NCBI GenBank assembly: GCA_029249345.1
Contig: JAQWHM010000004.1
Span: forward strand, 55,953-119,952
From: UBA10348 sp002469915
Lineage (GTDB): Bacteria; Bacteroidota; Rhodothermia; Rhodothermales; UBA10348
Length of the DNA: 64,000 nucleotides
Reading direction: 5' to 3'
Part shown: positions 9,342 to 17,905 of the stretch, one piece after another
How the letters are laid out: every line of letters begins with the position of its first letter
Position numbering within the stretch: position 1 is the first letter of the stretch
Notes under the pieces: generated by a model
Told to the model about the DNA's origin: nothing
The model's input: only the letters and a program-made list of their open reading frames with translations
Databases searched by the model: none
Made by a program: the position numbers and the translations under genes

Positions 9342-10783
9342 GCTCTTTAATGCCGGCTCTGGAACGATATGCTCACCTAATCGAGGACTCAGATGATTTC
9401 GGTGAGGCTTGTACGACTCCATTATCGCTAACGGGATGGCTCAACCCCATCAAAAATCCAGATATGAACTGGATTTCAGCCGCTGGAGGCTCCAGGTTAC
9501 ATTGGAATCCGAATTCCTTCCGGATTCCTGATTCACACCACCCCGGATTTTGGAAGGCATTCCTGACGGGGCAATTGATCATTCAAGAAGCGTCTGCCAT
9601 GAGCGCCGTTCACGCTCTTCCCCTTCAAAAAGGAGATTCCGTGTTGGATTTATGCGCTGCCCCGGGTAACAAAACGGCTCAGGTATCCGCTTTTTTGGGA
9701 GAAACGGGAATGGTGGTCTCAAATGACCTGCACCGAAGCCGGCTGGGTGTTTTGAATGGTACGCTGGACAGGATGGGACTCGCCAATGTGTTAACGACTG
9801 CCTATAATGCCCGAAGCTTTCCTATTCCCGAACACCTTTTTGACCATGTACTCGCCGATGTCCCGTGTACCTGCGAAGGCACGTCTAGAAAGCACCTCCG
9901 TGTCCTATCTCGAGACAATGCCAGAGAGCGAAAGAAACTTACTCGCATGCAGGAGGATATTCTGCACCGGGCCATAGCGTGCGTCAAACCGGGAGGACAC
10001 GTGTTGTATGCGACCTGCACCTATTCCCCCGAGGAAAATGAGCGCGTCGTCCACCGAGTGCTAGAGGGACTGAAGCCAGGTATGGAATGCGAAGTGGTTC
10101 CGATCGCGATTCCGGGATTTAAAATGCGCCCGGGTCTTACGTCGTGGGAAGGCGAACAGTTTGATGCCCAACTAAAACGTACCTCTAGGATTTGGCCGCA
10201 AGACAATGACACGGGAGGCTTTTACTTGGCGCTGCTCAAGCGACAGGGATCATCGCCCTCTTTTAACCCCGACGAACGCTCACCGGAAGGATTCATTCCT
10301 CTACGATCGCAAGACGCGCCGTGGAATCTATACGGTTTTGCCGACGATGACCTCGCGCCATTTGGTACGATAACAGGCGGAAGAAAGTATAGTCGTCTAC
10401 TTACTACGGGATGCCGATTAGACCCGAAAACTCAGTATGAAACGGTGGGCATGACGGGGCTAAACCTCAAATCACATTCTCCTCGATTTTCTACGCCACT
10501 AGCGCTAAAGCTGGGGCATTTGGCGACTTCTGGCCTCGCCCACATCAAGACAGAGGCCATCTGGGATTATTTCAGCCATAATCCCGAGCTCACCCATGTG
10601 AACACGTGTTCCAGTGAATTAAGCATCGTCACCAATGGAGAGTGTGCATTGGGACTCGGAAGGTGCGTCGGAGATCAATCCAAACTCGAGAGCTTTTTCC
10701 CGCGTGTCTGGGGAGGTATTCAAGTAGTCCCCAAGCTTATTGCGCTTCGCGAAAAGGGTCTACTGTCTACTGAATCGGAATGA
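9338..10783 (+). CDS. RsmF/NOP2-family RNA m5C methyltransferase
   Basis: A 481-aa SAM-dependent RNA cytosine-5 methyltransferase of the NOL1/NOP2/Sun family. The SAM-binding motif VLDLCAAPGNKTAQ sits near residue 105, followed by the two conserved cysteine motifs: VPCTCEGT (motif IV, product-release Cys) and ATCTYSPEENE (motif VI, nucleophilic Cys). The C-terminal 170 residues fit the extra RNA-binding region of RsmF, which modifies C1407 of 16S rRNA; the exact target here is inferred. It starts within the stop of the receptor gene (ATGA). An rRNA enzyme at the end of an envelope cluster is unusual. The last 24 nt overlap the convergent tonB gene. Confidence 0.9.
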   Translation: MSSLMPALERYAHLIEDSDDFGEACTTPLSLTGWLNPIKNPDMNWISAAGGSRLHWNPNSFRIPDSHHPGFWKAFLTGQLIIQEASAMSAVHALPLQKGDSVLDLCAAPGNKTAQVSAFLGETGMVVSNDLHRSRLGVLNGTLDRMGLANVLTTAYNARSFPIPEHLFDHVLADVPCTCEGTSRKHLRVLSRDNARERKKLTRMQEDILHRAIACVKPGGHVLYATCTYSPEENERVVHRVLEGLKPGMECEVVPIAIPGFKMRPGLTSWEGEQFDAQLKRTSRIWPQDNDTGGFYLALLKRQGSSPSFNPDERSPEGFIPLRSQDAPWNLYGFADDDLAPFGTITGGRKYSRLLTTGCRLDPKTQYETVGMTGLNLKSHSPRFSTPLALKLGHLATSGLAHIKTEAIWDYFSHNPELTHVNTCSSELSIVTNGECALGLGRCVGDQSKLESFFPRVWGGIQVVPKLIALREKGLLSTESE

Positions 10784-11512
10784 AACCAGTCCTTCCTGAG
10801 TAATTTGCGGCACGTTTGGGGGCAATGCATTAAAGCTCCACTTGCTCAGCGCTTCCATCACAGCTCTTTCCTGAGCGGGATCTCCTTTTCGTACGGGCAT
10901 CATTCGTATTACGCGTCCATCGGGGCCAACGAATATGCGGACCTGAATGGTTACATCCCGTTCTGAAACCATCACGGGTAGCGGGGTAGTTCGTTCGGTT
11001 CTATTCAACCCTTCAATTTGAAATGGTGCCGATTTTTCAGGCTCCGATGACGAGCCATCATCCCCTGAGTCATCCCCTTCATCTACGGTTAACGCTCCGC
11101 TTCCAAGTGGCTTAACTACTTCTTTTTCAGGTTCTGGATCAGGAGCTTCTTCCTCTTCTTCTGTCTTCTGCTCTTCTGGCGCAATAACTTCTGTCTCAGG
11201 CGTTTCGATCGTCTCAACGTCGATTACCTCTTCCGCCTGATCCGGAAGCTCAACGGGTTTCGCTTCCTCCGGAGGCGCGACGGCCGGTTGTTCTTCCGTC
11301 TCTTCTATCTCTTCAAACTCTTCTGGCTCTGGCTCTGGTGTTTCTGGAGCCTTCTGAACGGGGCGCCCATCAGCAATGGGGCCAAACTCCACTTCCATAA
11401 AGCCAATCGGAGTCTCCTCAGATGCAGCAACGGTGAGAAAGGACAGTAACAAGATGATCACAACGTGAACACCTAGGCTTATCGATACTCCTGTCCAATC
11501 TTCTTTTTTCAT
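10760..11512 (-). CDS. TonB-type energy transducer with acidic linker
   Basis: A 250-aa inner-membrane protein with one N-terminal anchor (residues 8-30), a long Pro/Glu-rich periplasmic linker (about 45-150) and a C-terminal TonB domain (VTIQVRIFVGPDGRVIRMMPVRKGDP...ALSKWSFNALPP). TonB couples the proton motive force through ExbB/ExbD to outer-membrane receptors. The linker is almost wholly acidic (EPEP, EEIEE) with no Lys-Pro run like that in enterobacterial TonB, and a Gly/Ser/Asp stretch (DEGDDSGDDGSSS) precedes the C-terminal domain. It is the last gene of a PorV-GT2-tonB operon; its ATG overlaps the stop of the glycosyltransferase (ATGA). No exbB/exbD is nearby. Confidence 0.88.
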   Translation of the reverse strand: MKKEDWTGVSISLGVHVVIILLLSFLTVAASEETPIGFMEVEFGPIADGRPVQKAPETPEPEPEEFEEIEETEEQPAVAPPEEAKPVELPDQAEEVIDVETIETPETEVIAPEEQKTEEEEEAPDPEPEKEVVKPLGSGALTVDEGDDSGDDGSSSEPEKSAPFQIEGLNRTERTTPLPVMVSERDVTIQVRIFVGPDGRVIRMMPVRKGDPAQERAVMEALSKWSFNALPPNVPQITQEGLVSFRFSRQ

Positions 11513-12501
11513 GCTTCCTGTGCTGTTGATTCATCCAACACGCTTCCAACTTGAATGCTCCCGGAATCCCAGACATCCGAAATGATATATCGAGGTCGGC
11601 CTTTAACCTCGTCGTAAACGCGCGCGACATACATACCGACTACGCCCAAAAAGAAAAGTTGTAGACCACCAAAAAAGAAAGCAGCAAAAATCAGAGAAGC
11701 CCATCCCGTGATGGCTGTACCCAACACATATTTGGTTAGCACGACCCAGACTAAACCAAGCACAGAGCCAGCTGAAATCAGCAATCCAAGGTTAACAGCC
11801 GTCCTCAAGGGTCTAGACGAAAAGGAGGTCAATCCATCCAAGGCAAGGCGAAAACGCTTCTTCAACGGGTATTTCGTTTGACCCGCTACTCTACCGGGAC
11901 GTGCGTATTGGATGCCTGTTTGGCGAAAACCTAACCAGGAAATAAGCCCACGTACATAGGGTTGCTGCTCATCAAGTTCATTGAAAGCCTCTATTACGGG
12001 ACGCGATATTAATCGAAAGTCGCCTGCATCGACCGGTGTATCCACCTCACCAACGGCTCTAAATAGACGGTAGAACCAATAGGCTGTAATCCGTTGTATA
12101 ACAGACACATCTTCGCGTTTATTCCGCACTCCGTAAACCACATCATATCCTTCTTTCCACTTATCAATCATGCGGCCGGCTACATCGAGCGGGTCTTGAA
12201 GATCAGCATCTAGGATAATGGCAGCTTTGTTCTTACACAGATTGATTCCCGCCGAGACCGCCTTTTGGTGTCCAAAATTCCTGGAGAAGCGGATCATCTG
12301 GTATCCTTTCAGATCACCCGTTAACGATTGCACCAATCGGGCTGAGAGATCCGTACTGCCATCATCAATAAAGATGATATCAATCGACTCATTGCGTTCT
12401 GAACGAAAAGCCTCTATTTCGGCCACGAGATGCGGCAGAACGGCTTCCTCGTTGTAGAGAGGAATGATAAGGGCGACTTCCGATGGGGACGGTGTGCTCA
12501 T
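11509..12501 (-). CDS. Family 2 glycosyltransferase, DPM1/GtrB-like
   Basis: A 330-aa membrane glycosyltransferase. The GT2 domain shows EVALIIPLYNEEAVLP at the N terminus, IFIDDGSTD, and the metal-binding DxD-type region ILDADLQDPLD near residue 95, then a GDFRLISR acceptor motif. Two C-terminal membrane segments (about 233-258 and 267-293) fit the GtrB/ArnC/DPM1 class, which transfers a sugar from a nucleotide donor to polyprenyl phosphate. It overlaps the PorV-like gene upstream and tonB downstream by 4 nt each, so the three are probably translated together. Sugar unknown. Confidence 0.9.
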   Translation of the reverse strand: MSTPSPSEVALIIPLYNEEAVLPHLVAEIEAFRSERNESIDIIFIDDGSTDLSARLVQSLTGDLKGYQMIRFSRNFGHQKAVSAGINLCKNKAAIILDADLQDPLDVAGRMIDKWKEGYDVVYGVRNKREDVSVIQRITAYWFYRLFRAVGEVDTPVDAGDFRLISRPVIEAFNELDEQQPYVRGLISWLGFRQTGIQYARPGRVAGQTKYPLKKRFRLALDGLTSFSSRPLRTAVNLGLLISAGSVLGLVWVVLTKYVLGTAITGWASLIFAAFFFGGLQLFFLGVVGMYVARVYDEVKGRPRYIISDVWDSGSIQVGSVLDESTAQEA

Positions 12502-13595
12502 TGGCTCGCCTTGTCAAAGCGATACTTAACAGAAATACGGTGTGAAAAGCCAAGATCCGAAACCAGACCGGCAAAATCACCGAATCCATAATCAACTTCC
12601 GCAGCGCCCAGTTTGAATCCAGCGCCCAGAGAAGGAGTCAGATCTAGCCCATCGTCTTTCAGAACCAATACGCGGTTGATCCCTCCTCGCAGAAAAACGA
12701 CATCCGCATACGCGTATTCGACGCCTAAACGGGGATGCACAGAAGTGTCACCGAAAGAGATGGAATTCGTGGTGTAGCCATCAAATGCTAGGTCCGCGTC
12801 CAAACTGACCAACAACGTTCCGGTGCCCACGTTCATGGACCGGGCTGTCCCAAGTCTAAGCACAGGAAGCACGATCTCTGTTCCACCCTCGGGAAGGTCG
12901 TCACCAAAAACGTCTCGCAAGTTGATAAGCGATCCCGAATTAACGCTCCAGGACTGCAACATTGTGGTCACATCTTGAAGATTAGCTCCAAGAAGCCAAG
13001 ATCCTGTCTGCCAACGAACACCCACATCCATCGAGTACCCCCACGCAGAAGCAAAATCACCGATGTTTCTGCGAATGATTTTCGAAGTGGCCCCGACCGA
13101 AAAGCCACTACCAATCCGCTTTCCGTACGAAATCATGAGTGCCCAGTCCGCGGCTGAAAATGTCGTAACTGAGGAGCCAGGGTCTGGTTTTGGCTGGTTT
13201 CTTTCCGCATCCCACGCATCTAGCGTGTTCTTAATATCATTTACTCCGCTTCTAATCAGGGATACAGCGAGAATCGAACGTTCTGAAAACGGCATAGCGT
13301 ATGCTGCATAATCAAAGGAGACCACGCCCGCGAAGCGTTCAGCATGCATGTACGAGGCTTCTTTGGACGTTACACCCACAAGCCCTGCTGGATTCCAGAA
13401 ACCAGAGTAGACATCATCGGATACGGCAATGTGCGCTCCTCCCATTGCGAGAGCTCGGGCCCCGACTCCACCAGCCAAAAAGTCTGCACCGTATTTGGCG
13501 ACGCGCTGTGCATGCGCATCAGGGGAAGTCAGGTGAAGGACGACCCAAATAAGAGCGAGAAACGATATTCGACGCATAATAGGCGTAAGGTGCAT
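12498..13595 (-). CDS. PorV/PorQ-like outer-membrane barrel protein
   Basis: An exported protein of about 365 aa of the PorV/PorQ (UPF0164) type. The signature after signal cleavage (DAHAQ) is YGADFLAGGVGARALAMGGA...VYSGFWNPAGL, followed by repeated barrel strands and a final strand ending in VKYRFD. Family members are FadL-like barrels; PorV shuttles cargo in type IX secretion, but many paralogues have other or unknown roles. I chose ATG 13595, which has AAGGA just upstream; ATGs at 13607 and 13577 are also possible. No other type IX genes are seen here, so a secretion role is not established. Confidence 0.78.
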   Translation of the reverse strand: MHLTPIMRRISFLALIWVVLHLTSPDAHAQRVAKYGADFLAGGVGARALAMGGAHIAVSDDVYSGFWNPAGLVGVTSKEASYMHAERFAGVVSFDYAAYAMPFSERSILAVSLIRSGVNDIKNTLDAWDAERNQPKPDPGSSVTTFSAADWALMISYGKRIGSGFSVGATSKIIRRNIGDFASAWGYSMDVGVRWQTGSWLLGANLQDVTTMLQSWSVNSGSLINLRDVFGDDLPEGGTEIVLPVLRLGTARSMNVGTGTLLVSLDADLAFDGYTTNSISFGDTSVHPRLGVEYAYADVVFLRGGINRVLVLKDDGLDLTPSLGAGFKLGAAEVDYGFGDFAGLVSDLGFSHRISVKYRFDKASQ

Positions 13596-13681
13596 TTTCC
13601 TTTTCATCTCCAAATGCTCGTTGCACCGTCAGGTTTCTGAAAAACGAAGATTTACCCTTCCCGGCCAACGTTTCAATAGAC

Positions 13682-15028
13682 CTATTTTTTTCTCAAACGA
13701 GCGGCAAACGCTCCATCCATATCAGACTCATACGGACGGCTTTCATAATTACCTTGAGCGTCTCTCAACCTCGCGGGGATGATATCGGGAGCTGGCTCCA
13801 AACGGAAGTCAGCATGGCGTTCTAAAAACGCTTCAACCTGACCCATATTCTCTTCTCGCTCGGTGGTACATGTACTATAAACGAGTAACCCACCCGGCTT
13901 AACACAAGCAGCAGCGCCATCCAAAAGACGAATTTGAAGCTGAATGAGGTCTTTCAAATCAGATTCCTCTCGGTGCCAACGCATGTCAGCCCGTTTAGAT
14001 AAAACGCCTAAACCGGTACAGGGAGCATCTACCAAGACTTTATCGAACGCCTCTCCCCATTTGTCAGGAGGTCGAGTACCATCCATTTCTTCCATATCGA
14101 GATTTGACACATCGAACAACTCCATGTTTTTATCGAGGAGATGGAGCCGTTTCGAGTGAATGTCTGCAGCGACTACCTTGCCCGTCTCTGCCATTAACAG
14201 CGCGGCGTATAGCGCCTTACCGCCGGGTGCGGCACACATATCTAGAATGGAGTCTTCTCTGGCGGGACACATAGCATGTACGACAAGCGCTGCTGCTTCG
14301 TCCTGAACCCGAACAGACCCGTCTTTAAAAAATCCACCCCTAAACAACGGCTGAATACTACTTATCCGGATGAAGTCCGGTACTAATTCCGAAGCAGTTA
14401 CGGCCACGTTAGCCTTTTCTAGGGCCTCTAAGACGCGGTCTCGGCCCGAAACGATATGAACGCCAAAAACGGGTCGCTCGTTGTTTCGCTCAAGCATCTT
14501 GAGCGTCGCGTCTTTTAAAACGGTACCAAGCCATCTTTTCACCATCCAATCAGGATGCGAGTACATAATTCCGAGGTAGGTCTCTAGCGGTGTCTCAGCT
14601 GGAACTGGTAGGTTGTCCTTGTTTCTCAATACGGTCCGCAAGATCCCATTTGCCAGCGAAGCGGCACCTTCTCGAACATAGTCTCGGGCCAGTTCGACGG
14701 CCTCATTTAGGGCAGCATGATCGGGCGTTGAGGTAAAGAGTAATTCGTACATCCCCATGCGCAGCACCGTCTTAAGACGCTGCTCCATACTATCTGCCTT
14801 ACCCTTGTAATACGACTGAATCAGGAAATCCAAGTACCGACGACGGCGTGTCACGCCAGAGACTAAATCCCTTGTGTGTCGTTCATTTACGGCGCTAGAT
14901 GATCCAGATTGGTTGCCCAATCCTATATATCCATCCCGTTCTTCCAAAACGTCCAGCCGTTGAGCTGCCTCTAGGCGGGCAGAGTTCTGAGGTTTGGATT
15001 TCTTGCTAGATCTGTAGAGACTCTTCAC
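13682..15028 (-). CDS. rsmB: 16S rRNA m5C967 methyltransferase RsmB
   Basis: A 448-aa protein with the two-part RsmB architecture. An NusB-like all-helical N-terminal domain covers about residues 20-160 (RHTRDLVSGVTRRRRYLD, ALNEAVELARDYVREGAASLANGILR). The Rossmann methyltransferase domain follows, with SAM motif ILDMCAAPGGKALYAA, APCTGLGVLSKRADMRW (motif IV) and STCTTEREEN (motif VI, nucleophile Cys). It methylates C967 of 16S rRNA in characterised species. The GTG start shares one base with the stop of the upstream flavoprotein (TAGTG), so it is the third gene of the CDF-flavoprotein-rsmB operon. Confidence 0.94.
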   Translation of the reverse strand: MKSLYRSSKKSKPQNSARLEAAQRLDVLEERDGYIGLGNQSGSSSAVNERHTRDLVSGVTRRRRYLDFLIQSYYKGKADSMEQRLKTVLRMGMYELLFTSTPDHAALNEAVELARDYVREGAASLANGILRTVLRNKDNLPVPAETPLETYLGIMYSHPDWMVKRWLGTVLKDATLKMLERNNERPVFGVHIVSGRDRVLEALEKANVAVTASELVPDFIRISSIQPLFRGGFFKDGSVRVQDEAAALVVHAMCPAREDSILDMCAAPGGKALYAALLMAETGKVVAADIHSKRLHLLDKNMELFDVSNLDMEEMDGTRPPDKWGEAFDKVLVDAPCTGLGVLSKRADMRWHREESDLKDLIQLQIRLLDGAAACVKPGGLLVYSTCTTEREENMGQVEAFLERHADFRLEPAPDIIPARLRDAQGNYESRPYESDMDGAFAARLRKK

Positions 15029-16413
15029 TAATGTTTCCTCGACGCATTCAGCGCCTTTTGTAAGGTCCGGGCTGCCACAAAAAGCGGATCATGGGCCGGA
15101 GCCAATCGTGGGGCATAAACAAAATCTACGTTATACAGATCGTCTACCGTTCCCCCAGATCGAATAAGGGCTGTCACAACGTTCAAGCGCTGGCTTGTTC
15201 CCAAACCGCCCGCAATTTGACATCCGACCAACCGTCCTGTGGCAGATTCTGCTACGAGATGAACGTGAACGTCAGAGTGCGGAGATAATGAGGATGCGCT
15301 CCGATGCTTGATCGTGGCCGAAACGACCTGCTTGCCCAGTTTAGATGCTGCGCTTTCAGTCCATCCTGTATGACCAATTTCAAGGGACCCGAGCGCTAAA
15401 GCCGCCGCCTTGACCACAGCGGGGATGCGAGCTGGGCGACCCGTGCCTTTTCGGGCCGCGTTGCGTCCCGCAACGCGGCCCGACCGGAAAGCATTTAATG
15501 ATAACGGGGCATGGATTATTTCGCCGAAAACAGTCTCTTCCCTTTCCACGCAATCCCCACAGGCCCAAATGCCTTTCTCAGACGTCTGCATGCCATCGTC
15601 CACCAAATATCCTTGACTAGCGCCCATCTTAATCCGAACGTCCAGGCCCAATTGTGTTTGAGGCTGCGTTCCTGTGGCTATTAGAGCCAAGTCGCAACCA
15701 ATTTTTTCCCCCGCTTCTGTTAGGACAGCGGCAAGCCGGCCATCAGGTGCGACTTCCAAACCGGAGGCTCTATCATCCCGAACAGCAACCTGATGATGCC
15801 GTAAATGAGCCAGCAGACGTTCTTGCATGGGTTCATCTAGGCCTTCTTTCAAAATGGAATCTTTCGGTACGAGGATGGATACTCGAATCCCGCGCTCCTT
15901 CAGTGCCCAGACAACATCTAAGCCGACATATCCTCCACCGATAACGACCGCATGATGGATGGTTCTCTTGGCAAGCGCATCTTGTATCGTGCGCGCATCC
16001 TCCAGACTTCGTAACGAAAACACGTCTGGCGTAGCCGAGCGTAGGCTCTCTGGAATAATGGCGCTCGCTCCGGTGGCCAGAATCAGCTTATCGTACCGCA
16101 TCTTGACCAACGTACTAGTCGATGCGTTCGCTACGTCCAGTTTTCGGGTTTCGGTGTGGATCCGCACCACCTCGTGCCGGATCAAGACCTCTACATTAAA
16201 GTGATCGGCAAAGCCAGCCGGTGTAAATCGGCGTAGCCGTTCAGGGTTTTCTAATGATCCAGATAACAGCATGGGCATCTCACACGCTCCGTAGCTGATA
16301 TCATCTCCCTTTTCGATCAATACAATACGAGCATCTGGATCCGTCCGACGCGCTTCTGCGACCGCTGCAGGTCCCGAAGCGACCCCTCCCACAACTACAA
16401 TTATCTGCTTCAT
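15028..16413 (-). CDS. FAD/NAD(P)-dependent oxidoreductase, CoA-disulfide-reductase-like
   Basis: A 461-aa flavoprotein of the pyridine nucleotide-disulfide oxidoreductase class. The first FAD-binding motif is VVVGGVASGPAAVAEARR, the NAD motif is AVVIGGGYVGLDV near residue 160, and the second FAD motif is GIWACGDCVE. The peptide ISYGACEMPMLLSG (Cys near 45) lines up with the single redox cysteine of CoA-disulfide reductases and NADH oxidases, so reduction of CoA disulfide, polysulfide or oxygen is plausible. The glycine pattern differs slightly from the usual GGxAGG. Its ATG overlaps the CDF stop (ATGA). A perfect 14-bp inverted repeat lies inside the gene at 15452-15482. Confidence 0.82.
   Translation of the reverse strand: MKQIIVVVGGVASGPAAVAEARRTDPDARIVLIEKGDDISYGACEMPMLLSGSLENPERLRRFTPAGFADHFNVEVLIRHEVVRIHTETRKLDVANASTSTLVKMRYDKLILATGASAIIPESLRSATPDVFSLRSLEDARTIQDALAKRTIHHAVVIGGGYVGLDVVWALKERGIRVSILVPKDSILKEGLDEPMQERLLAHLRHHQVAVRDDRASGLEVAPDGRLAAVLTEAGEKIGCDLALIATGTQPQTQLGLDVRIKMGASQGYLVDDGMQTSEKGIWACGDCVEREETVFGEIIHAPLSLNAFRSGRVAGRNAARKGTGRPARIPAVVKAAALALGSLEIGHTGWTESAASKLGKQVVSATIKHRSASSLSPHSDVHVHLVAESATGRLVGCQIAGGLGTSQRLNVVTALIRSGGTVDDLYNVDFVYAPRLAPAHDPLFVAARTLQKALNASRKH
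15452..15482. repeat. Perfect 14-bp inverted repeat inside a coding region
   Basis: The left arm cgggccgcgttgcg (15452-15465) is mirrored exactly at 15469-15482, separated by tcc. It falls in codons for VAGRNAARK of the flavoprotein. Such a long perfect arm with a 3-nt loop is unlikely by chance in a 64-kb sequence. No T-run adjoins it. Function unknown. Confidence 0.8.
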
Positions 16414-17366
16414 TGTTTTGCACCTGTTCCCAACACATCTAGCGATGGTTCTGGGTGGCGATCTGTGTGCGCTTCAGCATGCTCTTCGGGCTCTAAATGG
16501 GCCGTCACAATAACGGTATCACTCGGAAATAACGCATGAATCGTATCCTCAACATTGTGGGATTTATCATGAGCAATCTGAATGGAGTCGTCCTCTGGAA
16601 AAAGCAAATGATATTCGATCCAAACTTGATCGTTGACCCGCCGATGACGCAGTTGATGAAAACCACAAATCACTTCATCTTTCACCGCGTTCTCTAGCAA
16701 GGTTACGATTCGTGCCGTTTCCTCAGGATCAGCGGCTTCCATCAAGCCATCGATCGATCTGCGAAGAAGCGAACCCGCCGTCCAGAGAATATTGAGCGCA
16801 ACGATGATGGCTAAAACTGGATCCAACCAAACGAGGTCAGTTAACCAAACCAGAGCTAGGCCAAACAGAACCCCAACACTCGTCCACATGTCGGTCAGCA
16901 CGTGGTGGCCATTCGCAATGAGCACGATACTGTTATGCTTTTTACCTGTTTGAACCAGCCAAAGACCCAGCCCAAGGTTGATGACAGCCAATCCTGCCGT
17001 TATTAACAGCCCGATGCTCAAGCTGTGCACCTCTGGACCTCTAATCAGGTCCTCAATCGCCGCATACAGGATGGTAAAGGCGGCAATCATGATCAGGCCC
17101 CCTTCAAACCCGGACGAGAAGTAGGCTATCTTCCCATGCCCGTAGGGGTGTTGCTCGTCTGCTGGCTGGGCAGAATACCAAAGGCTGTACCCTGCAAAAC
17201 CGGTTGCGGCCAGATGAATGACTGACTCGATCGCATCGGAAAAAATGGCTGCAGAACCCGTAATGAAGTACGCAGACAACTTGCCACCCAGCATCAGGAA
17301 TGATACGAGAAGACTGGCCACCATGGCAGGCTTTTGAGCGGCTATTCGGTCTACTTTAATATGCAC
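16410..17366 (-). CDS. Cation diffusion facilitator family metal transporter
   Basis: A 318-aa inner-membrane protein with about six membrane segments, exporting divalent metal (Zn, Fe, Co or Mn) against protons. Diagnostic residues are FSDAIES in TM2, HPYGHGK in the TM2-TM3 loop and ANGHHVLTDMWTSVGV in TM5 (the HxxxD metal site). The cytoplasmic C-terminal domain (about 210-290) carries FHQLRHRRVNDQVWIEYHLLF and scattered His, as in YiiP/FieF. The tail is extra rich in His and acidic residues (EPEEHAEAHTDRHPEP), a possible metal buffer. The start is GTG at 17366. It leads the operon with the flavoprotein and rsmB. Confidence 0.92.
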   Translation of the reverse strand: MHIKVDRIAAQKPAMVASLLVSFLMLGGKLSAYFITGSAAIFSDAIESVIHLAATGFAGYSLWYSAQPADEQHPYGHGKIAYFSSGFEGGLIMIAAFTILYAAIEDLIRGPEVHSLSIGLLITAGLAVINLGLGLWLVQTGKKHNSIVLIANGHHVLTDMWTSVGVLFGLALVWLTDLVWLDPVLAIIVALNILWTAGSLLRRSIDGLMEAADPEETARIVTLLENAVKDEVICGFHQLRHRRVNDQVWIEYHLLFPEDDSIQIAHDKSHNVEDTIHALFPSDTVIVTAHLEPEEHAEAHTDRHPEPSLDVLGTGAKQ

Positions 17367-17506
17367 GTTTAAGCCAAAGAGGCGGATCGATGAATTTAAC
17401 TATCTTGGCAGGGCGAGCGGTGTAAATATACCGTTTGTTTGGGCACCTGACCTTGCTTAATCTCGTCAAAAGTAGGTAATCTCGCACTTTCCTTCGAGCA
17501 TAGAAT

Positions 17507-17905
17507 TTGAAACTTGAGCATATCGGCATAGCAGTTGCCAACATTTCCGAAGCAAAATCTCTTTTGCAAATCATTTTCGGAGTCCTTCCATACAAGACGG
17601 AAGCCGTGGAGTCGGAAGGAGTGATCACACACTTCTACCATGCCGGCGGCGTAAAGATCGAGCTACTAGAAGCGACTGACCCCTCATCTCCCATCGCTCG
17701 GTTCATTGAAAAACGGGGTCAAGGCATTCATCATCTTGCATTCAGCGTTGATGACGCTAAAGAGGATTTCCAAAGGCTAACTAACCTGGGGCTTCAAACA
17801 TTGGGTGAAGGTCCAAAACAAGGAGCAGATGGAAAACATATCTTCTTCGTCCACCCGAAAGATACCCAGGGCATTCTCATGGAGTTCTGCTCAAAATCGG
17901 ATTAA
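17507..17905 (+). CDS. mce: Methylmalonyl-CoA epimerase
   Basis: A 132-aa vicinal-oxygen-chelate protein that interconverts (2R)- and (2S)-methylmalonyl-CoA in propionyl-CoA metabolism. The metal ligands are visible in HIGIAV (His 5), GIHHLAF (about residue 73) and the C-terminal ILMEF (Glu). The length matches the family exactly if translation starts at TTG 17507 (KLEHIGIAV), and there is no ATG nearby, so TTG is the likely start. The 140-bp gap to the divergent CDF gene probably contains both promoters. The last 4 nt overlap the convergent GH18-like gene. The mutase genes are not in this window. Confidence 0.9.
   Translation: MKLEHIGIAVANISEAKSLLQIIFGVLPYKTEAVESEGVITHFYHAGGVKIELLEATDPSSPIARFIEKRGQGIHHLAFSVDDAKEDFQRLTNLGLQTLGEGPKQGADGKHIFFVHPKDTQGILMEFCSKSD

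Noticed and set aside
12498..13595. Type IX secretion locus
   Set aside because: PorV/PorQ-like barrels occur in many contexts; no other por/gld genes and no C-terminal sorting domains were seen here.
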